In this document: positions 1-8,464 of the stretch, in pieces
How positions within the stretch are numbered: position 1 is the stretch's first letter
How the letters are laid out: each line of letters starts with the position of its first letter
From: Stieleria magnilauensis
Lineage (GTDB): Bacteria > Planctomycetota > Planctomycetia > Pirellulales > Pirellulaceae
Direction of reading: 5' to 3'
NCBI GenBank assembly: GCA_007753675.1
Contig: CP036432.1
Location: 175,582 to 222,293, forward strand
DNA: 46,712 nt
The notes under the pieces: model-generated
Seen by the model: only the letters and a program-made list of their open reading frames with translations
Databases searched by the model: none
Told to the model about the DNA's origin: nothing
Program-made: the position numbers and the translations under genes

Positions 1-127
1 GCCTCACGGATCTTTTCAGAGCGCGGGCCAATCCGGCGGAAGGCAAGAAAATAAAGCCAACTACGGATCAACGTGAACTGATTCTTGATCTCACAAAAGC
101 GTGGCGAAGTCACGTATGTGCAATCCG
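1..127. repeat. Terminal direct repeat (circular contig overlap), left copy
   Basis: These 127 bases are identical to the last 127 bases of the window (46586-46712). One uninterrupted reading frame crosses the join, so the repeat is best read as the k-mer overlap an assembler leaves on a closed circle. It is probably not a biological repeat. The true circle would be about 46,585 bp. Confidence 0.95.
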
Positions 128-248
128 TTACCAAGGCAGTAGGGCAACGTTAAGCGCTGCTGGGAAAAACGGCCTGCAATTGCGTACCGAGGGGGATCCA
201 CCCGAATATCTTGGTTCAACGACGTTCTTCCCAGAAATAGAATTTTGA
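1..248 (+). CDS. C-terminal end of the gene that crosses the contig join
   Basis: The frame that leaves the right end of the window at 46712 re-enters after the 127-base overlap and reads to a TGA at 246-248. Bases 1-127 repeat the codons already present at 46586-46712; 128-248 are the unique last 40 or so codons, ending in residues PEIEF. I do not recognise the family. See the entry at 45601 for the main part of the protein. Confidence 0.85.
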   Translation, partial: LTDLFRARANPAEGKKIKPTTDQRELILDLTKAWRSHVCAIRYQGSRATLSAAGKNGLQLRTEGDPPEYLGSTTFFPEIEF

Positions 249-575
249 CTAAATCCTTCAAGTGCGGTTGACTTGGTGGATTTTAGTGGTGATGATGTAG
301 TTGTGCCTGAACGAATCCGCTTGTACCCGGTGATGCTGACGTCGGGGAGGACAATCAGGCTATCTTTGAGCGGCGCGGGGGGGATCGTGTCGCTGAGTTG
401 CCCAGAGTGGCCATGGACGGTCCGTCGTCACCACCTTCGCGACACGGTCTCATGAAAATTCTCAATTCAATTCGGCGCTACCGCTACGCGCCGAACGAAC
501 CTCGTTGCAACATCGATTCGAAATCGTCGATCGGTTATCGAATCGGACTCTACTATCGCAGCGCTGCACTGACGG

Positions 576-612
576 AAAGCGGACCGCCCAACTAGGGAGT
601 GTCCGCTTTTTT
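576..612 (+). terminator. Rho-independent terminator
   Basis: A perfect 9-bp stem AAAGCGGAC (576-584) and GTCCGCTTT (601-609) is followed by further T residues to 612. It lies about 330 bases after the stop at 248, so it would end transcription coming from the gene that crosses the join, before the methyltransferase gene begins. Confidence 0.75.
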
Positions 613-616
613 CATG

Positions 617-640
617 CGCTAACCGGAAAACCGGTTAGCG
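617..640. repeat. Perfect 10-bp inverted repeat
   Basis: CGCTAACCGG, loop AAAA, CCGGTTAGCG. It lies five bases after the terminator and is followed ten bases later by a run of eight T. It may be a second terminator element or an operator for the methyltransferase promoter. Confidence 0.6.
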
Positions 641-716
641 ATCACCTCATTTTTTTTGCCGCAGTAGCGGTCACCGCTACCGCTGCGCACCAACCGAACC
701 CTTGTGAGGACCAATC

Positions 717-1517
717 ATGGGAATTGCATTTTCTGACGAACGCGCGTCTCGCTACATGTGGGCGCACAAATTGTCCCCGGACGCGCGGTCGGCCGAGCGA
801 ACCGCCATTGTAAACTTGCTCAGAGCGATGGACTTGCCACCGACCGCTTCGGTCGTGGATTTGGGAAGTGGCCACGGATTCGTGACCGACGCCTTGGTCG
901 ACGCACTTCCACACACCACCAAAATCACCGCGGTGGAAGCATCGGAAGATATGCTCGACGGTGCCGCGGTCCATAGCGGCGTGGAGTATCGCAATACGCC
1001 GCTTCATATGACAGGGTTGCCATCGGAATCGATCGACCTGGTGGTGTCGCTCGCGGCGTTTCATCACGTCCCCAACAAGACCATCACTTTGGCGGAAATT
1101 CACCGCATCTTGCGGCGCGGCGGTCAGGTCGTCATCGCTGATGTCGAACACGGGACGCGCACGCAACGGTTTTTTGACGAGATCGTCGCGAAGTATTCGT
1201 CCACCGGGCACGACTTTGACTTTGTCGATCCGGACATGATGGCGAACTTTGCCCGCCGCGCCGGCTTGACTCACGTCGCGTCCTACGCATCGCAAACGGA
1301 CTGGCAATTCGAAACCACTGACTCGCTTGTCGCGTTCGTTACCAACCTGCTTTCGCTTGAGATGGATGCTGACACGTTGCTGGATGCGTTGAAGTCGATT
1401 CTGGGCATCACGCGATCGCGGTGGGGCCAGTACGTGCTCGGCTGGGATCTCACCTTCCATGTGCTGGTCAAGTTGCAGCCACCGGTTCTGCCGCCCACCT
1501 CCGTCGGTCGCAGTTGA
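717..1517 (+). CDS. Class I SAM-dependent methyltransferase
   Basis: A 266-residue protein with a Methyltransf_11/25-type Rossmann fold. SAM-binding motif I VVDLGSGHG is near residue 46, the acidic residue ending the second strand is in AVEASEDML near residue 77, and SLAAFHHVPN followed by ILRRGGQVVIADV mark motifs IV-VI. This resembles UbiE/SmtA-like small-molecule methyltransferases, and nothing marks it as a DNA methylase. The start is set by a GTGAGGA ribosome site seven bases upstream of the ATG. It is the first gene of a same-strand series leading to the coupling protein; its substrate and any link to transfer are unknown. Confidence 0.85.
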   Translation: MGIAFSDERASRYMWAHKLSPDARSAERTAIVNLLRAMDLPPTASVVDLGSGHGFVTDALVDALPHTTKITAVEASEDMLDGAAVHSGVEYRNTPLHMTGLPSESIDLVVSLAAFHHVPNKTITLAEIHRILRRGGQVVIADVEHGTRTQRFFDEIVAKYSSTGHDFDFVDPDMMANFARRAGLTHVASYASQTDWQFETTDSLVAFVTNLLSLEMDADTLLDALKSILGITRSRWGQYVLGWDLTFHVLVKLQPPVLPPTSVGRS

Positions 1518-1556
1518 CGCGGCCGTCGTCAACAATCCGAACACCCACCTTTTGAT

Positions 1557-1586
1557 GCAACGCGGTTCCTCGCCGAACCGCGTTGC
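1557..1586. repeat. Perfect 12-bp hairpin in the intergenic gap
   Basis: Stem GCAACGCGGTTC, loop ctcgcc, stem GAACCGCGTTGC. There is no T run, so it is not a classical terminator. It lies between the methyltransferase stop and the ribosome site of the next gene and may act as an mRNA stabiliser or protein-binding site. Confidence 0.65.
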
Positions 1587-1636
1587 GATGCCCGCCGACT
1601 TTCCTACCGCTTTTATCCAACCCTTGAGGTTCAATC

Positions 1637-2812
1637 GTGGACACCCACAGCAGTAAAGAACGCTATACCGAGCATAATCCCTGGACGGACTCCACGCCTC
1701 CGTCTCCGGAGCAACTGATTGCGCCGCACGTTTCCAGGAAGTATCCGGACCGTTGGGGTTACCTGCGCGCCGGTAAAGAGTGGATCAATACGCCGCTCGA
1801 ACCGCTTCAGTTCCCGACCGAAATCATCCGCGGCGTGGTGGGGGTGAAAAACCCGGAAGCCCGGTTGAAAACGCTCGCGATCGCCTTGGCGAATACCGAG
1901 TCGATCGCGGCGCGGAAAGAGCGCATCGAAACGACGGTGATGTTCCTCAAGTCGTTGGCTGCTGATTCGCGGGACACGCTGCAGCGTCTTCACAAGACCG
2001 AGAAGAAAACGCCTCGGACGGAGCGTGTGCGCAATGGCCGAACCGAACCCAAAGCACTGCGAAAGCTGACCATGGCGCAATACGGCCGGTTGCTGGTGGT
2101 CGGGTTTTGGGTCGCGCTGTTTGGCAGTGGGATCATCGGCGAGCTCGCGATCGGCACCTTCAACGTCATGCGTGCCGAAATGGAGGGCGCCAACGGATTC
2201 ATTGCCATCTGCATGGCGCTGCTTCCCTTTATCGGGACGTTCACCGCGCTCAAGTGGCTCGATCCGGCCAACATCGATCTCAACCGCAAAAACTTCGAGA
2301 AGTGGTTGACCAGGATCGCGCTCGTTGCGACGCCGTTGGCGATGTATCTGTTTGCCTGGAAATTGGACGCGTTGCTGGAAACGGACTTCATGCGGGCCGA
2401 TGCCGGCACGGGGCCATCGTTTACGTCGGTGGTGTGGACCATCCAGATCAGTTTCGCCGTTTCGATCTACTTGGCGGCCAAGAAGTTGGGCGACGCCTGG
2501 TATCAGTTCTTGGGCTACGAGATTCGCCCGACGGCGGAGTATCAGGACGTCTGCCAGGCGTTGAAGACCGCCCTGGATTCACAGCGGTCCATTTTCGAGT
2601 TGATCGGCGACATGGGCGGCGCTTTGGCCGCCATCAAGTCCCGCGAGAACGCCGCGATCGAGCAAGTGCTGGGTGTCTATGACCGCCTGGTCAAGCAAGA
2701 CGCGGATCGCCGGCGGCGTATTGAAGACGAAGCCGCCGCGGCCGCCGCCAACGCCCGTCTGCGTGCCACGACGGAGTCCGATGACGACGACGTGCTGCCG
2801 GCCGTCGCCTAG
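1637..2812 (+). CDS. Polytopic inner-membrane protein of the transfer block
   Basis: A 391-residue protein starting at GTG, chosen because TTGAGGT lies six bases upstream. About 155 mostly polar residues (predicted cytoplasmic) are followed by three or four hydrophobic segments: LLVVGFWVALFGSG, FIAICMALLPFIGTF, IALVATPLAMYLFAW and SVVWTIQISFAVSIYLAA. The C-terminal helical tail is charged and Ala-rich and ends in an acidic run. I do not recognise a family. Its place upstream of a lipoprotein and a VirD4-type coupling protein makes it a candidate envelope component of the transfer apparatus; this is inference from position. It is not a VirB6 or VirB10 match that I can recognise. Confidence 0.8.
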   Translation: MDTHSSKERYTEHNPWTDSTPPSPEQLIAPHVSRKYPDRWGYLRAGKEWINTPLEPLQFPTEIIRGVVGVKNPEARLKTLAIALANTESIAARKERIETTVMFLKSLAADSRDTLQRLHKTEKKTPRTERVRNGRTEPKALRKLTMAQYGRLLVVGFWVALFGSGIIGELAIGTFNVMRAEMEGANGFIAICMALLPFIGTFTALKWLDPANIDLNRKNFEKWLTRIALVATPLAMYLFAWKLDALLETDFMRADAGTGPSFTSVVWTIQISFAVSIYLAAKKLGDAWYQFLGYEIRPTAEYQDVCQALKTALDSQRSIFELIGDMGGALAAIKSRENAAIEQVLGVYDRLVKQDADRRRRIEDEAAAAAANARLRATTESDDDDVLPAVA

Positions 2813-2849
2813 TTTCTTTTTTGTCCTTGGTTCCTTGGAGATCTTTGTC

Positions 2850-4256
2850 ATGAGTATGCGCATTTCCCTGTCCGTCCCACTGTTGGTTGCGGCGTGTCTG
2901 CAGCTGACGGGATGCGGCGAGCGGTCACGATCGACCAGTACCGCACCACCTTCGCCGCCGGGCGTGACCACGACGGCCGTTCATCGATCTGACATCCAAC
3001 AGACCGGCCGAACGGAGACCGTGTTTGTCTTTTCTCCCACTGAAAACCAGCAGCGAACCGACTTGGCCAAGCGGGCCTTGTTTACGTATGTCGCTCAGCA
3101 GGCCGTTCCGGGTTCCTGGGTTCACGTCGCTGTCGGCAAACAACAGTCGAAACTGGCATCGCTCGTCGTGCCGGAGGGATCGCCGCGCAAGCGGATCCGC
3201 GATCGCGACCTGCGCACGGCACTGACGGTTATTCACGACGCGTTTGATCGTCCCGACACGACGTCACAGGGTCAGGTCAATCTGCCGGCGCTGGCGGCAA
3301 CGGTTCGCAAGTTGCGCCGCACGGAGTATCCCTGCCGTGTTTCGATCTATGGCGATCCGCTGTATCTGAACCCCGAGCAGCAGGGGTATAGCCACGCTCC
3401 CGGCAAGGTCACCACCGATGCCTCGATCGGCTACAAGCACTCGCCGTTTCAGATCACGCCGCCGCTTCCCAAGGATACCCGAGTGGTCTGGGGGACTCCG
3501 GACGCGGCCTTCGGCCTTGATGAGCAGCACCGGGCCGCCGTACGGCGTTTTAATGCCCTGTATATCCAGTCCCTTGGCGGTTCACTGTTGCGTACCACCG
3601 AAGACACCTCCTTGCTGTTTCACTACGAGACGCCGTTCGCGATCGATCGGATCGCCGCGGTGAATTCGGAGCCGGGGATCGCTGAGGTGTCGGTCTGGAG
3701 CGAGGCGGAGGAGGAGTCCGAAGGGATTGGCACGATGAAACTTCGCACCAAGGAAATCAATGCCTCCCGCAGCGAAACCGTCGAAGCCGTTTTGACGGCC
3801 GCTGAAAACGATCCCAGGACCATTGCGATTGCGATCAATTGGACTTCGGCGGACCCGAGTTGCGACATCGATATGTACCTGACCAGCAACGGGCTCCCGG
3901 GAGAATTGTTTTTTGACAATCAAGAGACGACCTGGGGCACGCATTTCAAGGATGTGGTGCGTTCGGAGACCGCCGGCGAGGTGGACGTGGAGGATTTCAA
4001 GAATTGGGAATGGCTCAAGGTGGACCATGCCCGGTTACATGACCTGTCGCTGTACCTCAACGTCTATCGCACCGAGGCCCCGGCGCGGGTGACGATCGTC
4101 CGCGTTTGGAACGGTGAGCGGAAGGTGCGTGTCATCGATCTGAACGTGTCCGAGGGAGACGGCGGATTGGGACGCAACAACCGCCGCGCCACTGACGCCT
4201 GGCGCCGCGTCTCGCTGTACAGCTTCAGCGAACGCGACGAGCCGGGCACGCTCTAA
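2850..4256 (+). CDS. Large lipoprotein, unknown family
   Basis: A 468-residue protein. The frame is open upstream, but the ATG at 2850 fits best: GGAG lies nine bases before it, and the N-terminus is then a lipoprotein signal peptide with lipobox LTGC near residue 23. A low-complexity Ser/Thr/Pro linker follows. Residues from about 52 read VFVFSPTENQQ, with a following helix and a strand VHVAVG, a pattern reminiscent of a von Willebrand A fold, though I cannot confirm a complete metal site. The middle contains SADPSCDIDMYL, of the type seen in exported planctomycete proteins. It lies between membrane-protein genes upstream of the coupling protein; an envelope role in transfer is inferred. Confidence 0.8.
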   Translation: MSMRISLSVPLLVAACLQLTGCGERSRSTSTAPPSPPGVTTTAVHRSDIQQTGRTETVFVFSPTENQQRTDLAKRALFTYVAQQAVPGSWVHVAVGKQQSKLASLVVPEGSPRKRIRDRDLRTALTVIHDAFDRPDTTSQGQVNLPALAATVRKLRRTEYPCRVSIYGDPLYLNPEQQGYSHAPGKVTTDASIGYKHSPFQITPPLPKDTRVVWGTPDAAFGLDEQHRAAVRRFNALYIQSLGGSLLRTTEDTSLLFHYETPFAIDRIAAVNSEPGIAEVSVWSEAEEESEGIGTMKLRTKEINASRSETVEAVLTAAENDPRTIAIAINWTSADPSCDIDMYLTSNGLPGELFFDNQETTWGTHFKDVVRSETAGEVDVEDFKNWEWLKVDHARLHDLSLYLNVYRTEAPARVTIVRVWNGERKVRVIDLNVSEGDGGLGRNNRRATDAWRRVSLYSFSERDEPGTL

Positions 4257-4272
4257 GCACGCTCGCTTGCCG

Positions 4273-4307
4273 CATCACCCGGTCACCGCGCCGGGTGATG
4301 TTTTTTT
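4273..4307 (+). terminator. Rho-independent terminator
   Basis: A perfect 10-bp stem CATCACCCGG and CCGGGTGATG with an 8-base loop is followed by seven T. It lies directly after the lipoprotein gene and before the next start at 4339, so it splits the block into at least two transcripts or attenuates the downstream genes. Confidence 0.9.
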
Positions 4308-4338
4308 ATTCGCACCCCCCTTCGATGAGAAAGACCCG

Positions 4339-4716
4339 ATGTTCAAACGATTTTTCAACCGCTCCGACGACCAGGTCATCACCGGCACCATCACCCTGGA
4401 CCGCTCCTTTCTTGACTTGGATGACGACACTCCGCCGAAAAAGCCGGGACTGACGATCGCGATGATGGTCTTGGTTGCCGCCATGACCGGCGTCTTTGTA
4501 TGGCTGATCGGCATGCCGTATCTGCGTTGGGACGAACCGCTCATCGACGGCAAGGATGGCGCTGCCCTGCGTGAGGAAGACCGCGCCTTCACACGTTACG
4601 TCAGCTTTGGCGACAGCCGGCGCGTGTTTGCCAACGAGTACGGCGAAGGCTTGCCCACGCTGATTTTCGTGCCCTACGGCGAACTCGGATCGCAGGACCT
4701 CGAAGCGCAGGAGTAG
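4339..4716 (+). CDS. Small bitopic membrane protein
   Basis: A 125-residue protein. The ATG at 4339 is preceded by GATGAGAAAGA; an open frame further upstream is not used because it would cross the terminator hairpin. There is a polar N-terminus of about 50 residues, one membrane span (GLTIAMMVLVAAMTGVFVWLIGM) and an acidic C-terminal part predicted outside the membrane. Family not recognised. It is the first gene of the second same-strand group that runs to the coupling protein. Confidence 0.75.
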   Translation: MFKRFFNRSDDQVITGTITLDRSFLDLDDDTPPKKPGLTIAMMVLVAAMTGVFVWLIGMPYLRWDEPLIDGKDGAALREEDRAFTRYVSFGDSRRVFANEYGEGLPTLIFVPYGELGSQDLEAQE

Positions 4717-4723
4717 AGCGGTC

Positions 4724-5098
4724 ATGTCCAGGAACTCGGCCAATCGCTCTCCATTCGCGACCACTTTCGAGCAGCACGTGTTCCGAATCGGTAAAGCCGC
4801 CCTGTTTGCCGCGGCGTCCGGCTATGCCTCCCGTCAGGCCCGCGAGGGTGCGTTCGGTGAGCAGGGTGTCTGGATAGCACCACTGGCCGTGGTGCTCTCA
4901 CTGCTGATGAGTGCCTGCGTTCTGATTCTGCTGGCCGCTTGGGCCGCAGAGCAGCTCCGCAACCCCAAGATCGCCGCCGCGGCGGCGGTGGCAACGGTGT
5001 TGCTGTACTGCCAACGCCCAAACCCGGCGTATTGGATCACGCTCGGTCACGAGAGCGTCACCGTCCTTTGGCGTGTGATGCTTTGGATTGCCCGCTAG
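4724..5098 (+). CDS. Small integral membrane protein
   Basis: A 124-residue protein seven bases after the previous stop. It has a weakly amphipathic N-terminal third, then hydrophobic stretches WIAPLAVVLSLLMSACVLIL and IAAAAAVATVLLYC, suggesting two spans with a short C-terminal tail. Unrecognised. Tight spacing supports co-transcription with the gene at 4339. Small proteins of this size are common accessory parts of secretion channels, but no motif proves that here. Confidence 0.7.
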   Translation: MSRNSANRSPFATTFEQHVFRIGKAALFAAASGYASRQAREGAFGEQGVWIAPLAVVLSLLMSACVLILLAAWAAEQLRNPKIAAAAAVATVLLYCQRPNPAYWITLGHESVTVLWRVMLWIAR

Positions 5099-5197
5099 GG
5101 CAGGAGGGAAAGAAAGAGTGAGCTTTGTGCGGGTGAAGCCGGCAAAGCTGAGAACGCCAAATTTAGATCGTACACCACAAAACGAAAAAGGGATTCC

Positions 5198-6889
5198 ATG
5201 AGCCAAGCAGCGCCACGGCCGCAAGAGGTCTATACGTTTCCGTTCAAGCACATCGCCGCGGTTAGTCTGTGCGTGTGGGCGGTGATGTTTCTGTCACGTT
5301 ACGCCCGAGCCGGTCAGGATGCGGCGTCACTGGCGCTGATCGCGGTGGTCGCCATCGCCGTTCAGCAAAGTTTCAAAGTCATGGACGGTTTGAGGCTGCT
5401 GGCAAAGTCGCGGCAGAGTTTCAAGGGGTTCAAGGAGGCCGGGACAGCCCTCGCGCATGCCGGCTATGCGAGTTTTGGGGAGTTGGCGGCGGCCGGCCTG
5501 TACGGCGAAACCGGACTTGTTTTGGGAGAGCACACCGACGAGCGCGGGAACACACGTTTGCTGCGTTACGACGGACCGAATGCTGTCACGATCATCGGGC
5601 CGCCGGCGGCGCAGAAATCGACGTCGGTGTTCATGCCTTCGTTGCTGCCGACGTCGTATCTGGGCGGCATTGGTCACAGCACAATCGTGAATGATCCCGC
5701 CGGAGAAATGTACGCCGTGTCTCACACTGCCTTGCAGGCGGCCGGCTATGAAGTGTTGACGGTGACGCCCTGGCCGGCGCTGATGAGCGATCGGCTCGGG
5801 ATCCCGGTGGTCGATGCGGGTTTAGATCTCTGGTCGGATCTGGATTTGGACGGGGATCCGAAGCGGATTCCGGGCGTCGTTCGTAGCAAGATGTCGTTGA
5901 TCTATCCGGGCAGTCCGAAAGACGATGCCAAAGACAAGTTCTTTCGTGACGGTGGAAAACGACTGTCCTCAACGCTTGGTCTGTACGCGATCGCACACGA
6001 CCGGGAACCGACCTTGCCGATGATCCGCCGCATGTTGATGGAAGGCCCCGGCGCGTTGTCCGAGCGGCTGCAGGAAGCGTCCGAGTCAGACGCCTTTGGC
6101 GGCTTGCTGGGGGATGAGGCGCGAGGGCTGGCCGATATTGCCGCCAACGCGCCTGAACAGTTCTCCGGCTACCTGGGGACGTCCATGCAAGGCCTTGATC
6201 TTTACGACCACTACGGAGAGATGGCAGAGCACTTTCGCTCCGAGGGACTGAAGCCGTGGCGTTTGAAAGAGCACCGTCCGGTTGTTGTCTTCCTGATGTA
6301 TCCGACCGAGAAGACCCGAACCCACCAACACGCCCTCAATCTGACGCTCTCGCATTTGTTTGAACAGATCGCGGCGCACCCGGACCGTACCGCGCGCGTT
6401 TCCGCATTGATTGATGAAACCGCCGGCGCCGGATATTTACCCAATTTACTCAAAGCCATGGAGGAGTATCGCAAATATGGCCTCCGTATTGCTAATGCGT
6501 TCCAGGACCTGAAGGGTCAAACGGAGCTCGTCTATGGCCCCCACGCCACCAAGCAAATCATCGGCGCAAGCGAAGTGATTTGGGCGTCCGGGATTCGCGA
6601 GCCGGAGATGCTTGCGATGCTCTCCAAGAAAACCGGCGAGACGACGATCGTGGACGGCAACATGTCCGATCCGATGGACAGCCGCGAGCGCTCGGCGATT
6701 GATCAAAAACACAGCTGGAGCCACAAGACGCGGCCGGTTCTGCGGGATGATGAAATCCGGCAGCTGCCCGCCAGTCAGGCCCTGGTGCTGCATTCCAATC
6801 TACCGATCACGATTGTTGAAAAGACGCCGTATTGGACGCGGCGGGAGTGGAAACGCATCGCCGGCCGCAATCCCTCGCAGGGGAGCTGA
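5198..6889 (+). CDS. virD4: Type IV coupling protein, VirD4/TraG family
   Basis: A 563-residue protein of ordinary T4CP length; an AAAAAGGGA ribosome site precedes the ATG. Two N-terminal spans (about 17-34 and 43-58) anchor it in the membrane. The P-loop is IIGPPAAQKST near residue 132, with Gln where the Gly before the Lys is usual. Family motifs follow: NDPAGEMY (usual form DPKGE), IDETAGAGYLPNLLKAMEEY with YGLRIANAFQDL (usual form DEFPALGRL...QDL), and a C-terminal segment on antagonist loops typical of TraG. T4CPs are hexameric ATPases that bring the relaxase-DNA complex to a secretion channel. No VirB4-like partner is present on this plasmid. Confidence 0.9.
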   Translation: MSQAAPRPQEVYTFPFKHIAAVSLCVWAVMFLSRYARAGQDAASLALIAVVAIAVQQSFKVMDGLRLLAKSRQSFKGFKEAGTALAHAGYASFGELAAAGLYGETGLVLGEHTDERGNTRLLRYDGPNAVTIIGPPAAQKSTSVFMPSLLPTSYLGGIGHSTIVNDPAGEMYAVSHTALQAAGYEVLTVTPWPALMSDRLGIPVVDAGLDLWSDLDLDGDPKRIPGVVRSKMSLIYPGSPKDDAKDKFFRDGGKRLSSTLGLYAIAHDREPTLPMIRRMLMEGPGALSERLQEASESDAFGGLLGDEARGLADIAANAPEQFSGYLGTSMQGLDLYDHYGEMAEHFRSEGLKPWRLKEHRPVVVFLMYPTEKTRTHQHALNLTLSHLFEQIAAHPDRTARVSALIDETAGAGYLPNLLKAMEEYRKYGLRIANAFQDLKGQTELVYGPHATKQIIGASEVIWASGIREPEMLAMLSKKTGETTIVDGNMSDPMDSRERSAIDQKHSWSHKTRPVLRDDEIRQLPASQALVLHSNLPITIVEKTPYWTRREWKRIAGRNPSQGS

Positions 6890-6892
6890 ACC

Positions 6893-7627
6893 ATGTTGAC
6901 GCTCTTCTACAGCGGCTGCACGGCCGCTCTCACCCTCGGCATCGCCGTGTGGTGCTACTTGCGTCTCGATCCGGCGGATCCGGCCCGGCGCGTTGCCAGT
7001 GACGTCGTGTTCAAGTTGCGCAAGGCGCTGCTGGTCCTCGCGGTGGTGCTGACGCTGTGCCTGGTCCTTGGGATCCCGCATCTTCGCGCACGACTGCTCT
7101 TTGCCGGTCCGCTGGCTCGCTTTGGACCGGCTGCGGCACAAGCCGGCGGGATGTATGTCAGCCTGAGCGGATGGAACTACGTCGAGGAAGAGGCGTATCC
7201 GCATGGCCGTCCGGCGATCGCTTTCATTCCGCTGCACGGCTGTTTTGACTTTTCAGAATGGTCCACGTCGCCGTTGATCTCCTTCATTCCACCACGTTAC
7301 CGCGACGGGAATGGTTCTGGCTGGGACGCCGGGGCGATTTTACCTGCGCCGACTGAAGAGATTTCTGTTCATGGCACAAGCGACAGCCCCCTTACGGCAC
7401 GCGCCGCGATACCGGATCTCGCATCACAGACCGTGATTGCGGCGCCAGGCAATGCGGCGGAGCAGCGCAGCATCCGCGGACGGGCCACCCCACGCGGACG
7501 CGTCGATCATAGCCGGCAACCGAGTGCCTCACCGTCAAATGATACCGAACGCAGTGGCATCGTTGACGCGCCGCCAAGACTTGGCCCCGGTGTGCGGGGA
7601 CGTCGTTACATCTTTTTTTCACCTTAG
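6893..7627 (+). CDS. Membrane protein downstream of the coupling protein
   Basis: A 244-residue protein beginning three bases after the coupling-protein stop, with GGGGAGCTG as ribosome site inside the end of that gene. Two hydrophobic segments (residues about 3-22 and 43-62) precede a predicted extracytoplasmic domain. The last 100 residues are low in hydrophobics and rich in Ser, Arg and Pro, and may be disordered. Unrecognised. Translational linkage to the coupling protein makes a joint role in transfer likely. Confidence 0.7.
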   Translation: MLTLFYSGCTAALTLGIAVWCYLRLDPADPARRVASDVVFKLRKALLVLAVVLTLCLVLGIPHLRARLLFAGPLARFGPAAAQAGGMYVSLSGWNYVEEEAYPHGRPAIAFIPLHGCFDFSEWSTSPLISFIPPRYRDGNGSGWDAGAILPAPTEEISVHGTSDSPLTARAAIPDLASQTVIAAPGNAAEQRSIRGRATPRGRVDHSRQPSASPSNDTERSGIVDAPPRLGPGVRGRRYIFFSP

Positions 7628-7643
7628 CTTGCAGGACTTTGCA

Positions 7644-8009
7644 ATGGACCGTCATCAACCACCGCGAACCAAAGCCAGAGCAGCTCCTCGCCCAGAGCGC
7701 CCCGGTTTGACACCGATCTTCAACAAAGCCGCCAGAGGCCCCAATCATGTGCCGGTGAAGACCTACAAGCAGAAGATTGCTGATCTGCGGGCGCTGCTTT
7801 CGCAGCCCAAACCGGAACAACATCTGACCCCCAAATACTCCGGTGCCAATCCGCCGCGTCCCAGCCGCGATAAGGAAATCACAAAGCACATCGATGCCAT
7901 CCGCGACACCGTGGCCAAGCAGCGGGAAAAGATCAAACGCGATTTTGCCAAAGCGGCCATCCGCGGCACCGCAAAGCGGTCCTTCAATCGCGCTTCCCGG
8001 GGCATGTAG
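7644..8009 (+). CDS. Small basic protein of the transfer block
   Basis: A 121-residue protein, strongly basic (many Lys and Arg), with a Pro/Arg-rich N-terminus, a helical middle (VKTYKQKIADLRALLSQP) and a C-terminal helix with heptad-like spacing (KEITKHIDAIRDTVAKQREK). The ATG at 7644 was chosen because GCAGGACT lies just upstream and the longer frame overlaps the preceding gene. Charge and position ahead of the relaxase suggest a DNA-binding or relaxosome accessory role; no family is recognised. Confidence 0.65.
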   Translation: MDRHQPPRTKARAAPRPERPGLTPIFNKAARGPNHVPVKTYKQKIADLRALLSQPKPEQHLTPKYSGANPPRPSRDKEITKHIDAIRDTVAKQREKIKRDFAKAAIRGTAKRSFNRASRGM

Positions 8010-8061
8010 CCGCCGTCTGTGCAAAGTTGCGCTTTCCTTCAAAACCTGGCACACTGAAATC

Positions 8062-8361
8062 ATGGACATCATTTCTTCTGATCAACGAGCGCATTACCGC
8101 GCCAACAACACGCGAACCGTCACGCTTCCCGATGGCCGCTGCGAGCGGGTCTACATGCCGCCGTCGCTGTGGATTCAATACGAAGCCCTGCAGGGTCTCG
8201 AAGGTCTCAGCGAGTCCGATGTGGTCGACCTTGCCCTGCAAGAAATGAGCGTGCAGCCCCAGGCATCCTTCAGCGAATGCTTTCGCTGCGTTGTCACCGA
8301 CCGGGTTTTGGCCTGGTTCGATGCCGCCGAGCAAGCTGGTCTCACCGCCGACTCTCTGTAA
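8062..8361 (+). CDS. Small protein, possible ribbon-helix-helix-like
   Basis: A 99-residue protein. A short N-terminal strand-like segment (NTRTVTLPDG) is followed by helices (SLWIQYEALQGL and SESDVVDLALQEM), an arrangement that could be a ribbon-helix-helix DNA-binding fold, with a helical C-terminus of about 40 residues. The ribosome site is weak, so the exact start is unsure. Its place in the relaxosome-type part of the block fits an oriT-binding accessory protein, but this rests on position and a faint pattern. Confidence 0.6.
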   Translation: MDIISSDQRAHYRANNTRTVTLPDGRCERVYMPPSLWIQYEALQGLEGLSESDVVDLALQEMSVQPQASFSECFRCVVTDRVLAWFDAAEQAGLTADSL

Positions 8362-8464
8362 ATCCCATCGCTGCCTGCGGCCCCCAACAAGCCAAGCAGG
8401 CAGCCCTGCGACCCTTCTTCCTTTTCCTCCCGCCCAACGCACCACCACCCAAAAGGCCCCGACG

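Larger units (their letters stand above)
249..716. other. Gene-free hairpin-rich leader ahead of the transfer block
   Basis: No convincing gene: the short open frames overlap one another and lack ribosome sites. It holds a perfect 8-bp inverted repeat (471-478 with 488-495, nine-base loop), a terminator at 576-612, a perfect 10-bp hairpin at 617-640 followed by a run of eight T at about 650, and an 8-bp palindrome at 664-680 (GTAGCGGT, one base, ACCGCTAC). The first loop (taccgctac) resembles the last palindrome. It could be an intergenic regulatory region, a structured RNA or part of a transfer origin; the sequence alone does not decide. Confidence 0.5.

Noticed and set aside
1..127. Terminal repeat as a biological direct repeat, such as phage ends or an integration duplication
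   Set aside because: No phage structural genes are present, and the open frame and plasmid functions fit a circular molecule with an assembly overlap better.
642..1634. A 330-codon minus-strand frame
   Set aside because: Antisense to the methyltransferase gene, which has clear family motifs and a ribosome site.
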